From: Malonomonas rubra DSM 5091
GTDB lineage: Bacteria > Desulfobacterota > Desulfuromonadia > Desulfuromonadales > Geopsychrobacteraceae
NCBI RefSeq assembly: GCF_900142125.1
Contig: NZ_FQZT01000005.1
Span: 186,001 to 250,000, forward strand
DNA length: 64,000 bases
Direction: 5' to 3'
Below the pieces are notes generated by a model. It did no database searches. It had not been told where the DNA came from and saw only the letters and a list, made by a program, of their open reading frames with translations. The position numbers and the translations under genes were made by a program. Positions 42,373 through 52,387 of the stretch are shown here, in pieces. Positions within the stretch are counted from its first letter, which is position 1. Each line of letters begins with the position of its first letter.

Positions 42373-43959
42373 ATGGCCGATTCTCTATTAAGTTTAATGA
42401 CCTTCTTCCCGCTGTTGGGGATGTTGTTTGTCCTCTTCATCCCGAAGGACAATGACGGACTGCTGAAGGGGTTCACCCTGGTAGTTACGTTGATTACATT
42501 TGTTATCAGCCTGCCGCTGGCTTTCAATGATGTTTTTGCAACCTCTGGTGGGATGCACTACCGTGAGTTTGCTGAATGGATCAACATCGGCGGCTTTTTC
42601 CAGATGAACTACAATCTGGGTGTTGACGGCATCAGCCTCTGGCTGGTGATGCTGACCACTTTCATCATGCCGATCGCTGTTCTCTCGACTTGGAAAGCTG
42701 TCGAGAAGAACACCAAGGGCTTCATGGCATTGTTGCTGTTGCTCGAGACCGGCATGCTGGGTGCGTTTGTTTCTCTCGACCTGTTCCTGTTTTACATCTT
42801 CTGGGAACTGATGCTGATCCCGATGTACTTCCTGATCGGTATCTGGGGTGGCAAGAACCGCATCTACGCCGCTGTTAAGTTCTTCATCTACACCGCCGTC
42901 GGTTCTTTGCTGATGCTGGTGGCGATCATCTTCGTTTACTACTATGCCGTGCAGAGCGGTGCTGATATCAACGGTTTCGGAATTCAGGAGTTCTACAAGC
43001 TTGACCTGCCGTACAACGCACAGTACTGGTTGTTCCTGGCCTTTGGCTTCAGCTTCGCGATCAAGGTTCCGATGTTCCCGCTGCACACCTGGTTGCCTGA
43101 CGCACACACCGAGGCACCAACGGCTGGTTCCGTTATCTTGGCTGCTGTTTTGCTGAAGATGGGTACTTACGGTTATGTCCGTTTCGCCATGCCGCTCTTC
43201 CCTGATGCACTGCAGACCTTTATTCCGCTGCTGGCGACTCTCTGTGTTATCGGTATTATCTACGGTTCGCTGGTTGCCATGATGCAGGAAGACGTTAAGA
43301 AGCTGGTTGCCTACTCATCTGTTGCCCACCTCGGCTTCGTTATGCTCGGTGTGTTCGCGATGAACATGCAGGGTATGGCCGGTGGTATGCTCCAGATGAT
43401 CAACCACGGTGTTTCGACCGGCGCGCTGTTCCTTATCGTTGGCTTTATTTACGAGCGCCGCCACACCCGCTTGATCACTGAGTTTGGTGGTCTGGCCCAT
43501 AAGATGCCTGTGTTCGCCACTATCTTCATGATCGTTACTTTGTCTTCCATCGGCTTGCCTGGTACCAACGGTTTCGTTGGTGAATTCCTGGCCCTGATGG
43601 GTGCATTTGAGAGTGGTCTGCGCTGGTATGCAGTGATCGCGACCTCGGGTGTTATCTTTGCTGCTGTTTACATGCTGTGGATGTACCAGCGCGTTATGCT
43701 CGGCACCGTGACCAACCCAGCTAACGAGAACCTGAAAGATCTTAATGCTCGTGAAATCGTTCTGATGCTGCCACTGCTGCTGTTCGTCTTCTGGATCGGT
43801 GTTTACCCGAATACCTTCTTCAGAAAAATGAACCCGGCTCTGGAACAGATGTTGACCCAGATGGGTCATAAGCCTGCGATTGTTGAAGTTCATAATCCTG
43901 TGGCCGCGCCAGCAGCACATGCGACTGAGCATGCGCCGGCAGGACACGGGCATAATTAA
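42373..43959 (+). CDS. nuoM: NADH-quinone oxidoreductase subunit M
   Basis: 528 residues, a second antiporter-like subunit with 14 helices. FYIFWELMLIPMYFLIG contains the conserved glutamate, and HTWLPDAHTEAPTAGS the mid-membrane loop. The C-terminus is an unusual Ala/His-rich tail (HNPVAAPAAHATEHAPA and GHGHN). AAGGAG precedes the ATG. Confidence 0.96.
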   Translation: MADSLLSLMTFFPLLGMLFVLFIPKDNDGLLKGFTLVVTLITFVISLPLAFNDVFATSGGMHYREFAEWINIGGFFQMNYNLGVDGISLWLVMLTTFIMPIAVLSTWKAVEKNTKGFMALLLLLETGMLGAFVSLDLFLFYIFWELMLIPMYFLIGIWGGKNRIYAAVKFFIYTAVGSLLMLVAIIFVYYYAVQSGADINGFGIQEFYKLDLPYNAQYWLFLAFGFSFAIKVPMFPLHTWLPDAHTEAPTAGSVILAAVLLKMGTYGYVRFAMPLFPDALQTFIPLLATLCVIGIIYGSLVAMMQEDVKKLVAYSSVAHLGFVMLGVFAMNMQGMAGGMLQMINHGVSTGALFLIVGFIYERRHTRLITEFGGLAHKMPVFATIFMIVTLSSIGLPGTNGFVGEFLALMGAFESGLRWYAVIATSGVIFAAVYMLWMYQRVMLGTVTNPANENLKDLNAREIVLMLPLLLFVFWIGVYPNTFFRKMNPALEQMLTQMGHKPAIVEVHNPVAAPAAHATEHAPAGHGHN

Positions 43960-44005
43960 TATTTAATTTAACTGAAGTAAACTCTGGTTCCCAAGGAGCT
44001 GTTTG

Positions 44006-45469
44006 ATGGACGCAAATCTAGTTCAAGAAGCCATCCAGAATGTGAACTTTTCGGCGATCATGCCGTCGTTGGTTCTCAGTGTCTTCGGTATGGTGCTGCT
44101 GCTGGTGTCGGTCTTCTCGCAACGCGGTAAGACAACACCGATCGCCTGGTTGAGCTTTATCGCATTGGTTATTACCGGTATTGTTACCTTGTCTGGTTGG
44201 AATAATCCTCAGGCTGGTTTTGCCGGGAGCGTTTTGCTCGATAACTTTGCGACATTCTTTAACATGATCTGTATCATCGCTGCTGCGCTGACCATCCTGA
44301 TGTCCGATAACTATCTCAAACGAGAAGGATATCCGGTTGGTGAGTACTACGCTTTGATCCTCTTTACAACTGCCGGCGCAATGTGGATGGCTTCAGGCAC
44401 CGACCTGATGACTATCTTCCTTGGTTTGGAAGTTCTTTCGGTATCCCTCTATGTTCTGGCCGGTTTCTTCCGGGACCAAACCAGATCAAATGAGGCAGGT
44501 CTCAAGTACTTCTTCCTTGGCGCTTTCTCGACCGGTTTCCTGCTCTACGGTGTTGCTCTGCTGTATGGTGTGACCGGGACGACCAAGATTCACGGAATTG
44601 CCGAATACGTTGCTGCTAACTCGGCCGCATCTTCGAACATTATGTTTATCGCAGGTGGTATGCTGCTGTTGACCGGCTTCCTGTTTAAGGTCGCTGCTGC
44701 TCCTTTCCACATGTGGACACCTGATGTTTATCAAGGGGCACCGACACCGATCACTGCTTTTATGAGTGCTGGTCCTAAAGCTGCTGCTTTTGCTGCTTTC
44801 ATTCGTGTCACCATGGTCGCTCTTGAAAGTATGCAAGCTGACATCACCGCAGTTTTCTGGGTACTTGCAGTTCTGACCATGACCGCAGGTAACTTCATCG
44901 CCCTGTCGCAAAAAGATATCAAGCGGATGCTGGCTTACTCGTCAATCTCTCATGCTGGTTATGCCTTGGTCGGCTTGGTTGCATGGAACGAGATCGGTTA
45001 CACCGGTATCATGTTCTACATGCTGGTTTATACCTTCATGAACATGGGTGCCTTTGCAGTGCTGGTTCTGATCGGTAAGAAGGGCGAAGATAACCTGACT
45101 GTTGATGGTGTTAAAGGAATGGGTTACAAGCGACCAGTTCTTGCTATCGCACTCAGTATCTTCTTACTTTCCCTGATGGGTATGCCACCAACAGCTGGTT
45201 TTGCTGGTAAGTTTTACATCTTTGCTGCCGCTGTTAAGTCAGGATATATCTGGCTGGCCGTTATCGGCGTACTGAACTCTGCAGTTTCTCTTTACTACTA
45301 CCTGAGAGTCATGGTTTCCATGTACTTCAAGGATGCAGAGGAAGACTTCAGCTGGGCCGTGATGAACACCGGTACCGCAATCTCCATCGTTATCGCTATC
45401 GCTGGCGTCCTGTTGCTAGGCGTTCTGCCAGGTCCTGTTATGGAAATGGCTAAACTGGCAGGCTTCTAA
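44006..45469 (+). CDS. nuoN: NADH-quinone oxidoreductase subunit N
   Basis: 487 residues, the third antiporter-like subunit and last gene of the operon. FLGLEVLSVSLYVLAGF holds the conserved glutamate, and FKVAAAPFHMWTPDVYQGAP (in two parts: FKVAAAPFHMW and TPDVYQGAP) the lysine loop. ATG at 44006 follows AAGGAG; a TTG three bases before is less likely. A strong terminator follows. Confidence 0.96.
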   Translation: MDANLVQEAIQNVNFSAIMPSLVLSVFGMVLLLVSVFSQRGKTTPIAWLSFIALVITGIVTLSGWNNPQAGFAGSVLLDNFATFFNMICIIAAALTILMSDNYLKREGYPVGEYYALILFTTAGAMWMASGTDLMTIFLGLEVLSVSLYVLAGFFRDQTRSNEAGLKYFFLGAFSTGFLLYGVALLYGVTGTTKIHGIAEYVAANSAASSNIMFIAGGMLLLTGFLFKVAAAPFHMWTPDVYQGAPTPITAFMSAGPKAAAFAAFIRVTMVALESMQADITAVFWVLAVLTMTAGNFIALSQKDIKRMLAYSSISHAGYALVGLVAWNEIGYTGIMFYMLVYTFMNMGAFAVLVLIGKKGEDNLTVDGVKGMGYKRPVLAIALSIFLLSLMGMPPTAGFAGKFYIFAAAVKSGYIWLAVIGVLNSAVSLYYYLRVMVSMYFKDAEEDFSWAVMNTGTAISIVIAIAGVLLLGVLPGPVMEMAKLAGF

Positions 45470-45491
45470 TCGAATAGATTGGGAACGATTC

Positions 45492-45523
45492 AAGCCCCTC
45501 GGTTATCCGAGGGGCTTTTTTTA
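45492..45523 (+). terminator. Rho-independent terminator of the nuo operon
   Basis: AAGCCCCTCGG and CCGAGGGGCTT form an 11-bp stem with loop TTAT, followed by TTTTT. It closes the 15-kb operon. Confidence 0.93.
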
Positions 45524-45557
45524 TGCCTGACTTCCAGTAATCAGCTAAAATTGAACA

Positions 45558-46868
45558 ATGAACTTCAGAGACTATCTACAAGCATTGAAAGAACAGGGGC
45601 AACTGACAGAAATTACTGCCCCGGTCAGTTGCGACCTTGAGGTTGCGGCGATCGCCCGCCAAGAATTCAAAAAAACAGACGGGGGAAAAGCTTTACTTTT
45701 TCAAAAGCTGCCTGATAGCGATTATTCGCTAGCTGTCAATGTTTTTGGCAATGAACGGCGTATGCTAGGCATACTACAAGATGATTCATTTCCAGCATTC
45801 ACTCAGAAGTTAAAAAATATCCTCCAACTTAAAAATCAGGGATATCCTTTCGGTAACAGCTTAGAGAACGCATCATTTTTACAGCACAAAGCTTCTTTTG
45901 ACTTATCCAGGATTCCAGCGTTAAGAAGCTGGGCTGGAGAAAAGGAGCCTTATCTTACTCTTGCCGTTGCTGTTTCGAGAAACCTGGATAATGGTGTCGT
46001 TAATCTTGGTCTGTACCGCGCACAAATCAAATCGGCCAAAGAAATAGCTCTGAACTGTTCAGCAGGATCAGGACTGGGAAGGCACCTTGAACTGGCAAAA
46101 AAAAAGAATGAAAAATTACCTGTAGCCTTGCTGTTAGGCTTGCCTCCGGTTTACTGGTGGCTAGCAGCGGCCCCCTTGCCGGAGGAGGTCAATGAATTGT
46201 CTTTTGCACATAAACTGTTTACTGATGGTGCACGTTTTTATGCCACGAAAGAGCATCATTTTCCCATTCCTGACGACGTTGAAATGGTCATTGAAGGGGA
46301 ACTGTCTATTACCGAAACATGTGTCGAAGGCCCTTTCGGGAACCATACAGGTCAATATGTCATGCGGCGAGACTGTCCGCTGATGCGCGTACAATCTGTT
46401 CAGCACAAAGATGATGCGATAATCCCTGCGACAGTTGTAGGGCCTCCGCCGAGTGAAAATGTTTACTTCGGAAAAGCAAACGAGTGTCTGATTCGAGAAT
46501 TGATAAAAAGCGAATTTCAGGAAATTCATGATATATCAATGCCGCTAAGCACCATCTTCCATGGAGCAGCAATACTCCAGGTTTCTTCCCTTAGTCAGCG
46601 CAGTCGCCGTGAATTGATAGAAGCTCTCTGGCAGGTCAGTCCATTGAACAGAAGTCGCTTTATTCTGCTGGTCGATCGTGATATCGATCTGTTGTCTTTT
46701 GAACAATGCTGGTGGCGCGCAATAAATGGACTTAAGTCTGAACGGGTTTACATGAACGGCGGGCGCATCGCGATAGATGCGACAGGCCTTGACCCAGCTA
46801 AGAAGGTCGCTGAAGACCCTGAGATTCTTAAATTGCTCGCAGCCCGTGCAACTGAGTACAAGCTATAG
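45558..46868 (+). CDS. UbiD-family decarboxylase, second copy
   Basis: 436 residues of the UbiD fold, with the catalytic stretch VEGPFGNHTGQYVMRRDCPL and GPPPSENVYFGKANE. It is about 180 residues shorter than the MqnL-like protein at 13273 and differs in sequence, so it belongs to a separate subfamily. It has no clear Shine-Dalgarno. Its codon use (more A/T-ending codons) differs a little from the adjacent nuo genes, which may point to later acquisition. Substrate unknown; it lies 10 bases before recQ, so the two could be cotranscribed. Confidence 0.82.
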   Translation: MNFRDYLQALKEQGQLTEITAPVSCDLEVAAIARQEFKKTDGGKALLFQKLPDSDYSLAVNVFGNERRMLGILQDDSFPAFTQKLKNILQLKNQGYPFGNSLENASFLQHKASFDLSRIPALRSWAGEKEPYLTLAVAVSRNLDNGVVNLGLYRAQIKSAKEIALNCSAGSGLGRHLELAKKKNEKLPVALLLGLPPVYWWLAAAPLPEEVNELSFAHKLFTDGARFYATKEHHFPIPDDVEMVIEGELSITETCVEGPFGNHTGQYVMRRDCPLMRVQSVQHKDDAIIPATVVGPPPSENVYFGKANECLIRELIKSEFQEIHDISMPLSTIFHGAAILQVSSLSQRSRRELIEALWQVSPLNRSRFILLVDRDIDLLSFEQCWWRAINGLKSERVYMNGGRIAIDATGLDPAKKVAEDPEILKLLAARATEYKL

Positions 46869-46878
46869 TGATCCCCTG

Positions 46879-48684
46879 ATGAATGCACCAAGGACCGGCA
46901 TATTAAAAACACTGCGGAATGTATTCGGCTATCAGAATTTTCGGCAAAACCAGCAAGAGGTTATCGCTACCCTCTTGGAAGGAAATGACGCCTTTGTTTT
47001 GATGCCGACGGGCGGCGGGAAATCTCTTTGCTACCAGATCCCTGCTTTGCACCGATCTGGTGTCGCTATCGTGGTTTCACCATTAATTTCGCTGATGAAA
47101 GATCAGGTTGATGCCCTGCTTGCCAACGGCGTCAACGCAGCTTGCTATAATTCGTCACTTTCGGCTGACGAGGCACGGGGAACGCTAGCCCGAATGCATG
47201 CAGGCGAACTTGATCTGCTTTATGTTGCGCCAGAGCGTCTACTGGCTGAAGGATTTCTAGAGCGGTTGAGAGACGTTGAGGTTGCTCTGTTTGCGGTTGA
47301 CGAAGCGCACTGCGTTTCTCAGTGGGGGCATGATTTCCGTCCGGAATATGTTCAGCTCGGCCAATTACGCTCTTTATTCCCATTGGTTCCGATGATCGCT
47401 TTGACGGCGACTGCCGAAAAGCAGACGCGGATGGATATTCTGCAGCGTTTGCAGCTGCAAGATGCAAAACAAGTCATTGCCGGATTCGACCGACCGAATA
47501 TCCGCTACACTGTTATCGATAAATCCAAACCCTTCAGCCAGCTTTGCGCGTTCCTGGATGCCCGTCCTGAAGAATCTGGCATCATTTATTGCCTGAGTCG
47601 CAAAAGAGTCGAAGAGGTTGCTCACAAGCTGCAGCTTGAAGGGATTGATGCTGCAGCCTACCATGCTGGCCTGGCAGCCGATGAACGTAAACATGTACAG
47701 GAGCAATTCATCCGTGACGATCTGCAGATAGTTGTTGCCACCGTTGCTTTCGGCATGGGTATTGACAAGCCAAATGTACGCTTCGTTGTCCATTATGACC
47801 TGCCGAAAAATATCGAAAGCTACTACCAGGAAACCGGCCGCGCCGGGCGGGATGGCTTGCCGGCAGAAGCGCTGCTTCTTTTCGGTTACGGTGATATCGC
47901 CATCAGCAGGGGCCTAATCGAAAAAAGCGACAACGCAGAGCAAAAACGGATTGAAATACACAAGCTCAATGCAATGGTTGCCTTTGCCGAGTCAGGAACT
48001 TGTCGCCGTCGCGCGTTACTCGGCTACTTTGGTGAAACTCTGGCGGAAGATTGCGGCAACTGTGATATCTGCCTAAACCCGCCTGAAAAGATTGATGCGA
48101 CCGACGATGCGCGCAAAGCTCTTTCCTGCGTTTATCGTGTTGGGCAGCGTTTCGGCATTGGCCATGTTATCGATGTCCTGCGCGGAGCAAAAACTCAACG
48201 AATCTACGATCTGCAGCACGATCAGCTGTCAACCTATGGCATTGGCAAGGAGCAGAATCAGGATCATTGGAACCACCTGTTGCGCCAGCTCATTCATTAT
48301 GGCTATCTGGAACAGGATATTGCGAATTACTCTGTTCTTAAACTGACGGAAGAAGCACGGCCGTTGTTGCGGGGCGAAATAACGCTGACAATGACCAAGC
48401 CACGGTTGAAAACAACGAAAAAGAAAAAACCGGCAACAAAGATTGTCGGGCTTGAGTATGATCAGGAGTTGTTCAACCTGCTGCGTGCGAGAAGAAAGCA
48501 GATCGCTGACCGTGATGGTGTTCCACCCTATGTCGTTTTTGGTGATGCCAGCCTTGCTGAGATGGCAGCAACCTTGCCAACAGATAGCAAGGCATTGCTG
48601 CAAGTCAACGGTGTCGGTCAAACCAAATTACAACGCTACGGAAATGAATTTATTGAAGAAATCGTTTCCTTCCTGTGCCGCTGA
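46879..48684 (+). CDS. recQ: ATP-dependent DNA helicase RecQ
   Basis: 601 residues, of the RecQ helicase type. Helicase motifs: PTGGGKSLCYQIP (Walker A), AVDEAHCVSQWGHDFRPEY (in parts: AVDEAHC and VSQWGHDFRPEY), ATVAFGMGIDKPNVR and ETGRAGRDG. A zinc-binding RQC part (CRRRALLGYFGE...CGNCDIC) and an HRDC domain at the end follow. It acts in recombination and fork repair. ATG at 46879 is chosen because the MNAPRTGILKTL start suits the family; the frame continues upstream to 46777 inside the UbiD-like gene. Confidence 0.96.
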   Translation: MNAPRTGILKTLRNVFGYQNFRQNQQEVIATLLEGNDAFVLMPTGGGKSLCYQIPALHRSGVAIVVSPLISLMKDQVDALLANGVNAACYNSSLSADEARGTLARMHAGELDLLYVAPERLLAEGFLERLRDVEVALFAVDEAHCVSQWGHDFRPEYVQLGQLRSLFPLVPMIALTATAEKQTRMDILQRLQLQDAKQVIAGFDRPNIRYTVIDKSKPFSQLCAFLDARPEESGIIYCLSRKRVEEVAHKLQLEGIDAAAYHAGLAADERKHVQEQFIRDDLQIVVATVAFGMGIDKPNVRFVVHYDLPKNIESYYQETGRAGRDGLPAEALLLFGYGDIAISRGLIEKSDNAEQKRIEIHKLNAMVAFAESGTCRRRALLGYFGETLAEDCGNCDICLNPPEKIDATDDARKALSCVYRVGQRFGIGHVIDVLRGAKTQRIYDLQHDQLSTYGIGKEQNQDHWNHLLRQLIHYGYLEQDIANYSVLKLTEEARPLLRGEITLTMTKPRLKTTKKKKPATKIVGLEYDQELFNLLRARRKQIADRDGVPPYVVFGDASLAEMAATLPTDSKALLQVNGVGQTKLQRYGNEFIEEIVSFLCR

Positions 48685-48696
48685 CAAGGAGTCAAT

Positions 48697-49512
48697 GTGA
48701 AAATTATTTCTTTTAATGTCAATGGATTGCGTGCTCGCCCCCACCAGATGCAAGCGCTGGTTGAGCAACATCGCCCAGATATTATTGGCCTGCAGGAAAC
48801 AAAGGTGCATGACAGTGAGTTTCCCCAGGAGATGATCGATGACCTTGGCTATCAGGTGATTCATCATGGCCAGAAGGGACATTATGGGGTTGCCACGCTG
48901 TTTAAAGGGGAAGTGACAGCGGTGCAGAGAGGGTTTCCCGGCGAAGATCCTAAGCACCAGCGACGGATGTTGATGACTACCCATTCGCTTGGAAATGGGC
49001 GGATACTGCGCGTGCTCAATGGTTATTTCCCGCAGGGTGAAAATCGCGAGCACCCGGAGAAGTTTCCCAACAAACGGAATTTCTATGCAAACCTGAAGCA
49101 TTGGCTTGAGAACGAGGCTGATCCGTCGGAACTGCTTGTCGTTATGGGAGATATCAACATTTCCCATCGGGACGATGATATCGGTATTGGTGCTGACAAC
49201 GCCAAACGTTGGCTGCGTACCGGTAAATGCAGCTTCCTGCCGGAAGAGCGGGAATGGCTGGAAGAGATTTACGCCTGGGGAATAAAGGATAGTTTTCGTA
49301 AACACCACCCGGATACGAACGACCGGTTCAGCTGGTTTGATTACCGGTCGCGCGGCTTCAATGCGGAACCGAAGCGGGGTCTGCGAATCGACCAGATTAT
49401 GGTGACTGAATCACTTTATGAACTCTGCAGCGATAGCGGGATCGACTATCAGATACGGGGTATGGAAAAGCCTTCTGACCATTGTCCGATCTGGGCAGAG
49501 TTTGATCTGTAA
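48697..49512 (+). CDS. xthA: Exodeoxyribonuclease III
   Basis: 271 residues of the AP endonuclease/exonuclease III family: [26 protein letters not shown] and [10 protein letters not shown] hold the metal and catalytic residues. It repairs abasic sites and 3' blocks. The start is GTG at 48697, eight bases after AAGGAG; an ATG two bases earlier is out of frame and followed by TGA. It lies 12 bases behind recQ, making a small DNA-repair operon. Confidence 0.95.
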   Translation: MKIISFNVNGLRARPHQMQALVEQHRPDIIGLQETKVHDSEFPQEMIDDLGYQVIHHGQKGHYGVATLFKGEVTAVQRGFPGEDPKHQRRMLMTTHSLGNGRILRVLNGYFPQGENREHPEKFPNKRNFYANLKHWLENEADPSELLVVMGDINISHRDDDIGIGADNAKRWLRTGKCSFLPEEREWLEEIYAWGIKDSFRKHHPDTNDRFSWFDYRSRGFNAEPKRGLRIDQIMVTESLYELCSDSGIDYQIRGMEKPSDHCPIWAEFDL

Positions 49513-49670
49513 TCGTGGCGCCGGTGCAACAAAAGTGTAAAAAAATAATTCACAATAGGGAAAACGATCCTTATAGATGAGCTAAATACTGTAAATAAGA
49601 GAAAATATTTATTGGCATTGTGCGTGCATATGGTTCATTAAGTTTTGATGTTGCGCGTGGAGTCTTGCTG

Positions 49671-49775
49671 ATGAAAAAATTACGCCGTAATCTGCTGGTT
49701 AATATTATCCCCGGTGCATTGCTGATGGTGTTAATGGCCGTGGCCATGTATCTCGTTAGCTTGAAGTTTGGTTAA
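49671..49775 (+). CDS. 34-residue single-helix membrane protein
   Basis: ATG at 49671 with GGAG eight bases upstream opens a short frame: a basic start (MKKLRRNLL) and one hydrophobic helix, ending LVSLKFG. The stop codon overlaps that of the convergent MFS gene. The clean ribosome site, topology and stop make it a credible microprotein, but no family is known and there is no terminator. Confidence 0.45.
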   Translation: MKKLRRNLLVNIIPGALLMVLMAVAMYLVSLKFG

Positions 49776-50929
49776 GCGGGGCTGTTGTCCGGTCGGTAGC
49801 TGAAGATCCAGCGGCCAGAAAGGACAATTGTCGCTGCACAGAAAAAAAGGACTGTATAGCCGAATAAATCACCAAGCTGGCCGAGAATCAGTGCACCGAC
49901 AAACGAACCGGAGTCAATGCCTCCGGTAAAAATGCCAGTGACCTTGCCACGGACCGAGTAAGGCTCGTCCCGAATGGCCATGCTGTTAATCGCAGGAAAC
50001 AGCAGGCCGTGCCCTATCCCGAAGATAAACCCGCAAACCCCTAATAACAGGTCATTGCCGACAAACGGCACAACAATTAAGCCGCCTGCAGCAAGATAAA
50101 AACCCCAGGGGATAATCTGCTGCTCCCCGATTCGATCCGCCAGTCTGCCGGAAAAGAAACGTATGCCGACAGCTGCACAGGAATAAGAGAGATAAAAAAG
50201 GGAGATCAGCTCAAGCTGGCGATCTTGTGCCAAGGGAGCGATGAAGTTACCGGTTGCTGCCAGGCCGAAACCGAACACCAGAGCCAGGCAGGCACTCACC
50301 AGTAATTTTCGTTGTTTCAGCAAGGCAAAAAAGGAGACAGCTGGTGAGTCAGCATGCTGCCTGCCATGATGCGGGTCGCGCAATGGCAGGTGGACCAGCA
50401 GGCCGAACCCAGCCAGACCGGCGGCCGTTAGAAAATATGCGTTGTAGCCGAAGTTGCTCAGAACAGGCTCTGCAATCATCGGCCCGACTGCCAGCCCGAT
50501 CAGGCCGGAGGTGCCGAACATGCCGATCCCCTCATTCAAGCGTCCTTCAGGAATCAGGTCGACAATAAAGGTGAAAACGGCCGTAAAGCAAATGGCTAGG
50601 CCGATGCCGTGAACGGCCCGCAGAAGCAGCAGAGGCAGGTAGAAGCTCGTAAGGGGTCCGCTGAAAAACAGGTGCAGCAACGGCATCAGTGTCATTATGG
50701 TGCAGCCGAGGCTGTAGCTGCGCTTTCGACCGAAACGGTCGATCATTTCCGACACCCAGGGGCGGCAAAGGGCGGAAGCCAGGGCAAAGCAGCCCATGAT
50801 GATGCCGATGTCGCGCTGACTTCCGCCGTGATCAGTGATAAACAGTGGAAACAGGAAAAATGCGGCAAAGCTGGCGACAAGCGACAGGTTGGCAGCAAAA
50901 AGCGAAGCAAAGGCAGGGGTGTAAAGCAT
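49772..50929 (-). CDS. Major facilitator superfamily transporter
   Basis: 385 residues with 12 predicted helices. The loop motif between helices 2 and 3 reads RPWVSEMIDRFGRKRSY, the MFS signature. GGAG lies upstream of ATG. The set of residues is that of general small-molecule exporters; the substrate is unknown. It precedes a YqaA-like gene on the same strand by 11 bases. Confidence 0.88.
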   Translation of the reverse strand: MLYTPAFASLFAANLSLVASFAAFFLFPLFITDHGGSQRDIGIIMGCFALASALCRPWVSEMIDRFGRKRSYSLGCTIMTLMPLLHLFFSGPLTSFYLPLLLLRAVHGIGLAICFTAVFTFIVDLIPEGRLNEGIGMFGTSGLIGLAVGPMIAEPVLSNFGYNAYFLTAAGLAGFGLLVHLPLRDPHHGRQHADSPAVSFFALLKQRKLLVSACLALVFGFGLAATGNFIAPLAQDRQLELISLFYLSYSCAAVGIRFFSGRLADRIGEQQIIPWGFYLAAGGLIVVPFVGNDLLLGVCGFIFGIGHGLLFPAINSMAIRDEPYSVRGKVTGIFTGGIDSGSFVGALILGQLGDLFGYTVLFFCAATIVLSGRWIFSYRPDNSPA

Positions 50930-50940
50930 TTTATCTCCGG

Positions 50941-51396
50941 CTAGCTCAATGAGCTGATGCCTTGCAGGGTAAGAAAAGCAAGGCTGGTATAGCGTGCGCC
51001 TTTACCTATGGTGACCAGCAGGGCAAAACGCAGCAGGGGTGTTTTCAGGCTGCCGCTGACAACGCACAGTGGATCGCCGACAATCGGTAGCCATGCCAGT
51101 AGTAACGCCCAGCTGCCGTAGCGGTTGAACCAGATTTCGGCACGTTGTTGCTGTTTTGTATCGATGCGCAGCAGGCGACTCAGCAACCAGTCACCTCCCC
51201 AGCGGCCGATCAGATAGTTCGTTGCCGCACCCAGCGAGTTGCCAAGGGTGGCGACGGCAACAGTCGATAGCGGGCTGACCCCCTCGAGGAGAAGCACAAC
51301 AAGAAACCATTCGGAACCGAGCGGCAGCAGGGTTGCAGCACAGAAGCTGAGCAGGAAGAGTGATAGCAATCCGTATTCGGTCAGGAGTTCAGGCAT
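50941..51396 (-). CDS. YqaA-type small DedA-like membrane protein
   Basis: 151 residues with four to five helices, close to E. coli YqaA: FCAATLLPLGSEWFLVVLLL, ATLGNSLGAATNYLIGR and SWALLLAWLPIVGDPLCVVSG are the shared blocks. YqaA is related to the DedA (SNARE-associated) family and has no firm function. ATG at 51396 is chosen by homology memory; the ribosome site is poor. It lies immediately upstream of the MFS gene on the same strand. Confidence 0.82.
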   Translation of the reverse strand: MPELLTEYGLLSLFLLSFCAATLLPLGSEWFLVVLLLEGVSPLSTVAVATLGNSLGAATNYLIGRWGGDWLLSRLLRIDTKQQQRAEIWFNRYGSWALLLAWLPIVGDPLCVVSGSLKTPLLRFALLVTIGKGARYTSLAFLTLQGISSLS

Positions 51397-51511
51397 GCGG
51401 CATGATAGCAGAGCCTGCAAGCGATGGAAACGACAGAAAAGCCCTTGTTTCAAGGTTTTGCCGGGTGTAAAGTAGCCGCTTGTCAATTGATTGCAATAAA
51501 GGAATTACTTG

Positions 51512-52387
51512 ATGGATATGGAGAAGATATACCTGAAAATAAAGACCCTGTTGGAGATGATAAAATTCTCCCACACGGTTTTCGCATTTCCTTTTGCCCT
51601 GATGGGACTGGTGCTGGCCTCGGTGGCGAATGGAAGCCCTCCCAGCTTCGCTCAGGTGTTCTGGATCTGCGTTGCCATGGTCGGCGCCCGCAGCGCGGCG
51701 ATGGGCTTGAATCGGTTAATCGATACCAAGATCGATGCCGAGAACCCGCGTACCGCTGATCGTCACATTCCAGCAGGCAAAGTGTCACAGCTGGAAGCTG
51801 GCCTGTTCATTGCCGGGTCGATTGTCGTACTGTTGTTCGCGGCCTGGATGCTCAACCCTCTCTGTTTTTTCCTGGCCCCGATCGCGCTCGGTTTTTTCGT
51901 CCTGTACGCCTACAGTAAGCGTTTTACCCACTATGCCCACGTCGTCCTCGGCATATGTCTGGCTGGTGCGCCGATCGGTGCCTGGGTCGCTCTGCGCGGT
52001 GACCTCGGCTGGTCGGTTATCTCCCTGGCGCTGGCAGTCCTGTTCTGGGTCGCCGGGTTCGATATTTTCTATGCCATGCAGGATTACGACTATGATGTCG
52101 AAAAAGGTTTGCACTCGGTCCCGTCGAGGCTGGGAGTCAAGAAATCCTTCTGGCTGGCAGAAGTCTTTCACTTTCTGATGATTTTTTTCCTGCTGCTGGT
52201 CTACCCGGGCAGCGGGCTCGGTGGCATTTACCTGTTCGGTGTTCTCGTGGTTGCCGGCATGCTGCTCTACGAGCACAGCCTGGTCAAGCCGGATGACCTG
52301 TCGAAGCTGGATATGGCCTTTTTCAACATGAACGGCTATATCAGCGTGACGATTTTCATTTTTACCCTGTTGGATGCTTTGATCTGA
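51512..52387 (+). CDS. mqnP: UbiA-family prenyltransferase, probably MqnP
   Basis: 291 residues with about nine helices. The two aspartate motifs that hold Mg-diphosphate are present: NRLIDTKIDAENPRTADR and DYDYDVEKG. It attaches the polyprenyl chain to a naphthoate intermediate. Its neighbours ubiX, mqnE and mqnC show that it serves the futalosine route to menaquinone. The start is ATG at 51512, behind AAAGGA. Its stop overlaps the start of ubiX. Confidence 0.87.
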   Translation: MDMEKIYLKIKTLLEMIKFSHTVFAFPFALMGLVLASVANGSPPSFAQVFWICVAMVGARSAAMGLNRLIDTKIDAENPRTADRHIPAGKVSQLEAGLFIAGSIVVLLFAAWMLNPLCFFLAPIALGFFVLYAYSKRFTHYAHVVLGICLAGAPIGAWVALRGDLGWSVISLALAVLFWVAGFDIFYAMQDYDYDVEKGLHSVPSRLGVKKSFWLAEVFHFLMIFFLLLVYPGSGLGGIYLFGVLVVAGMLLYEHSLVKPDDLSKLDMAFFNMNGYISVTIFIFTLLDALI

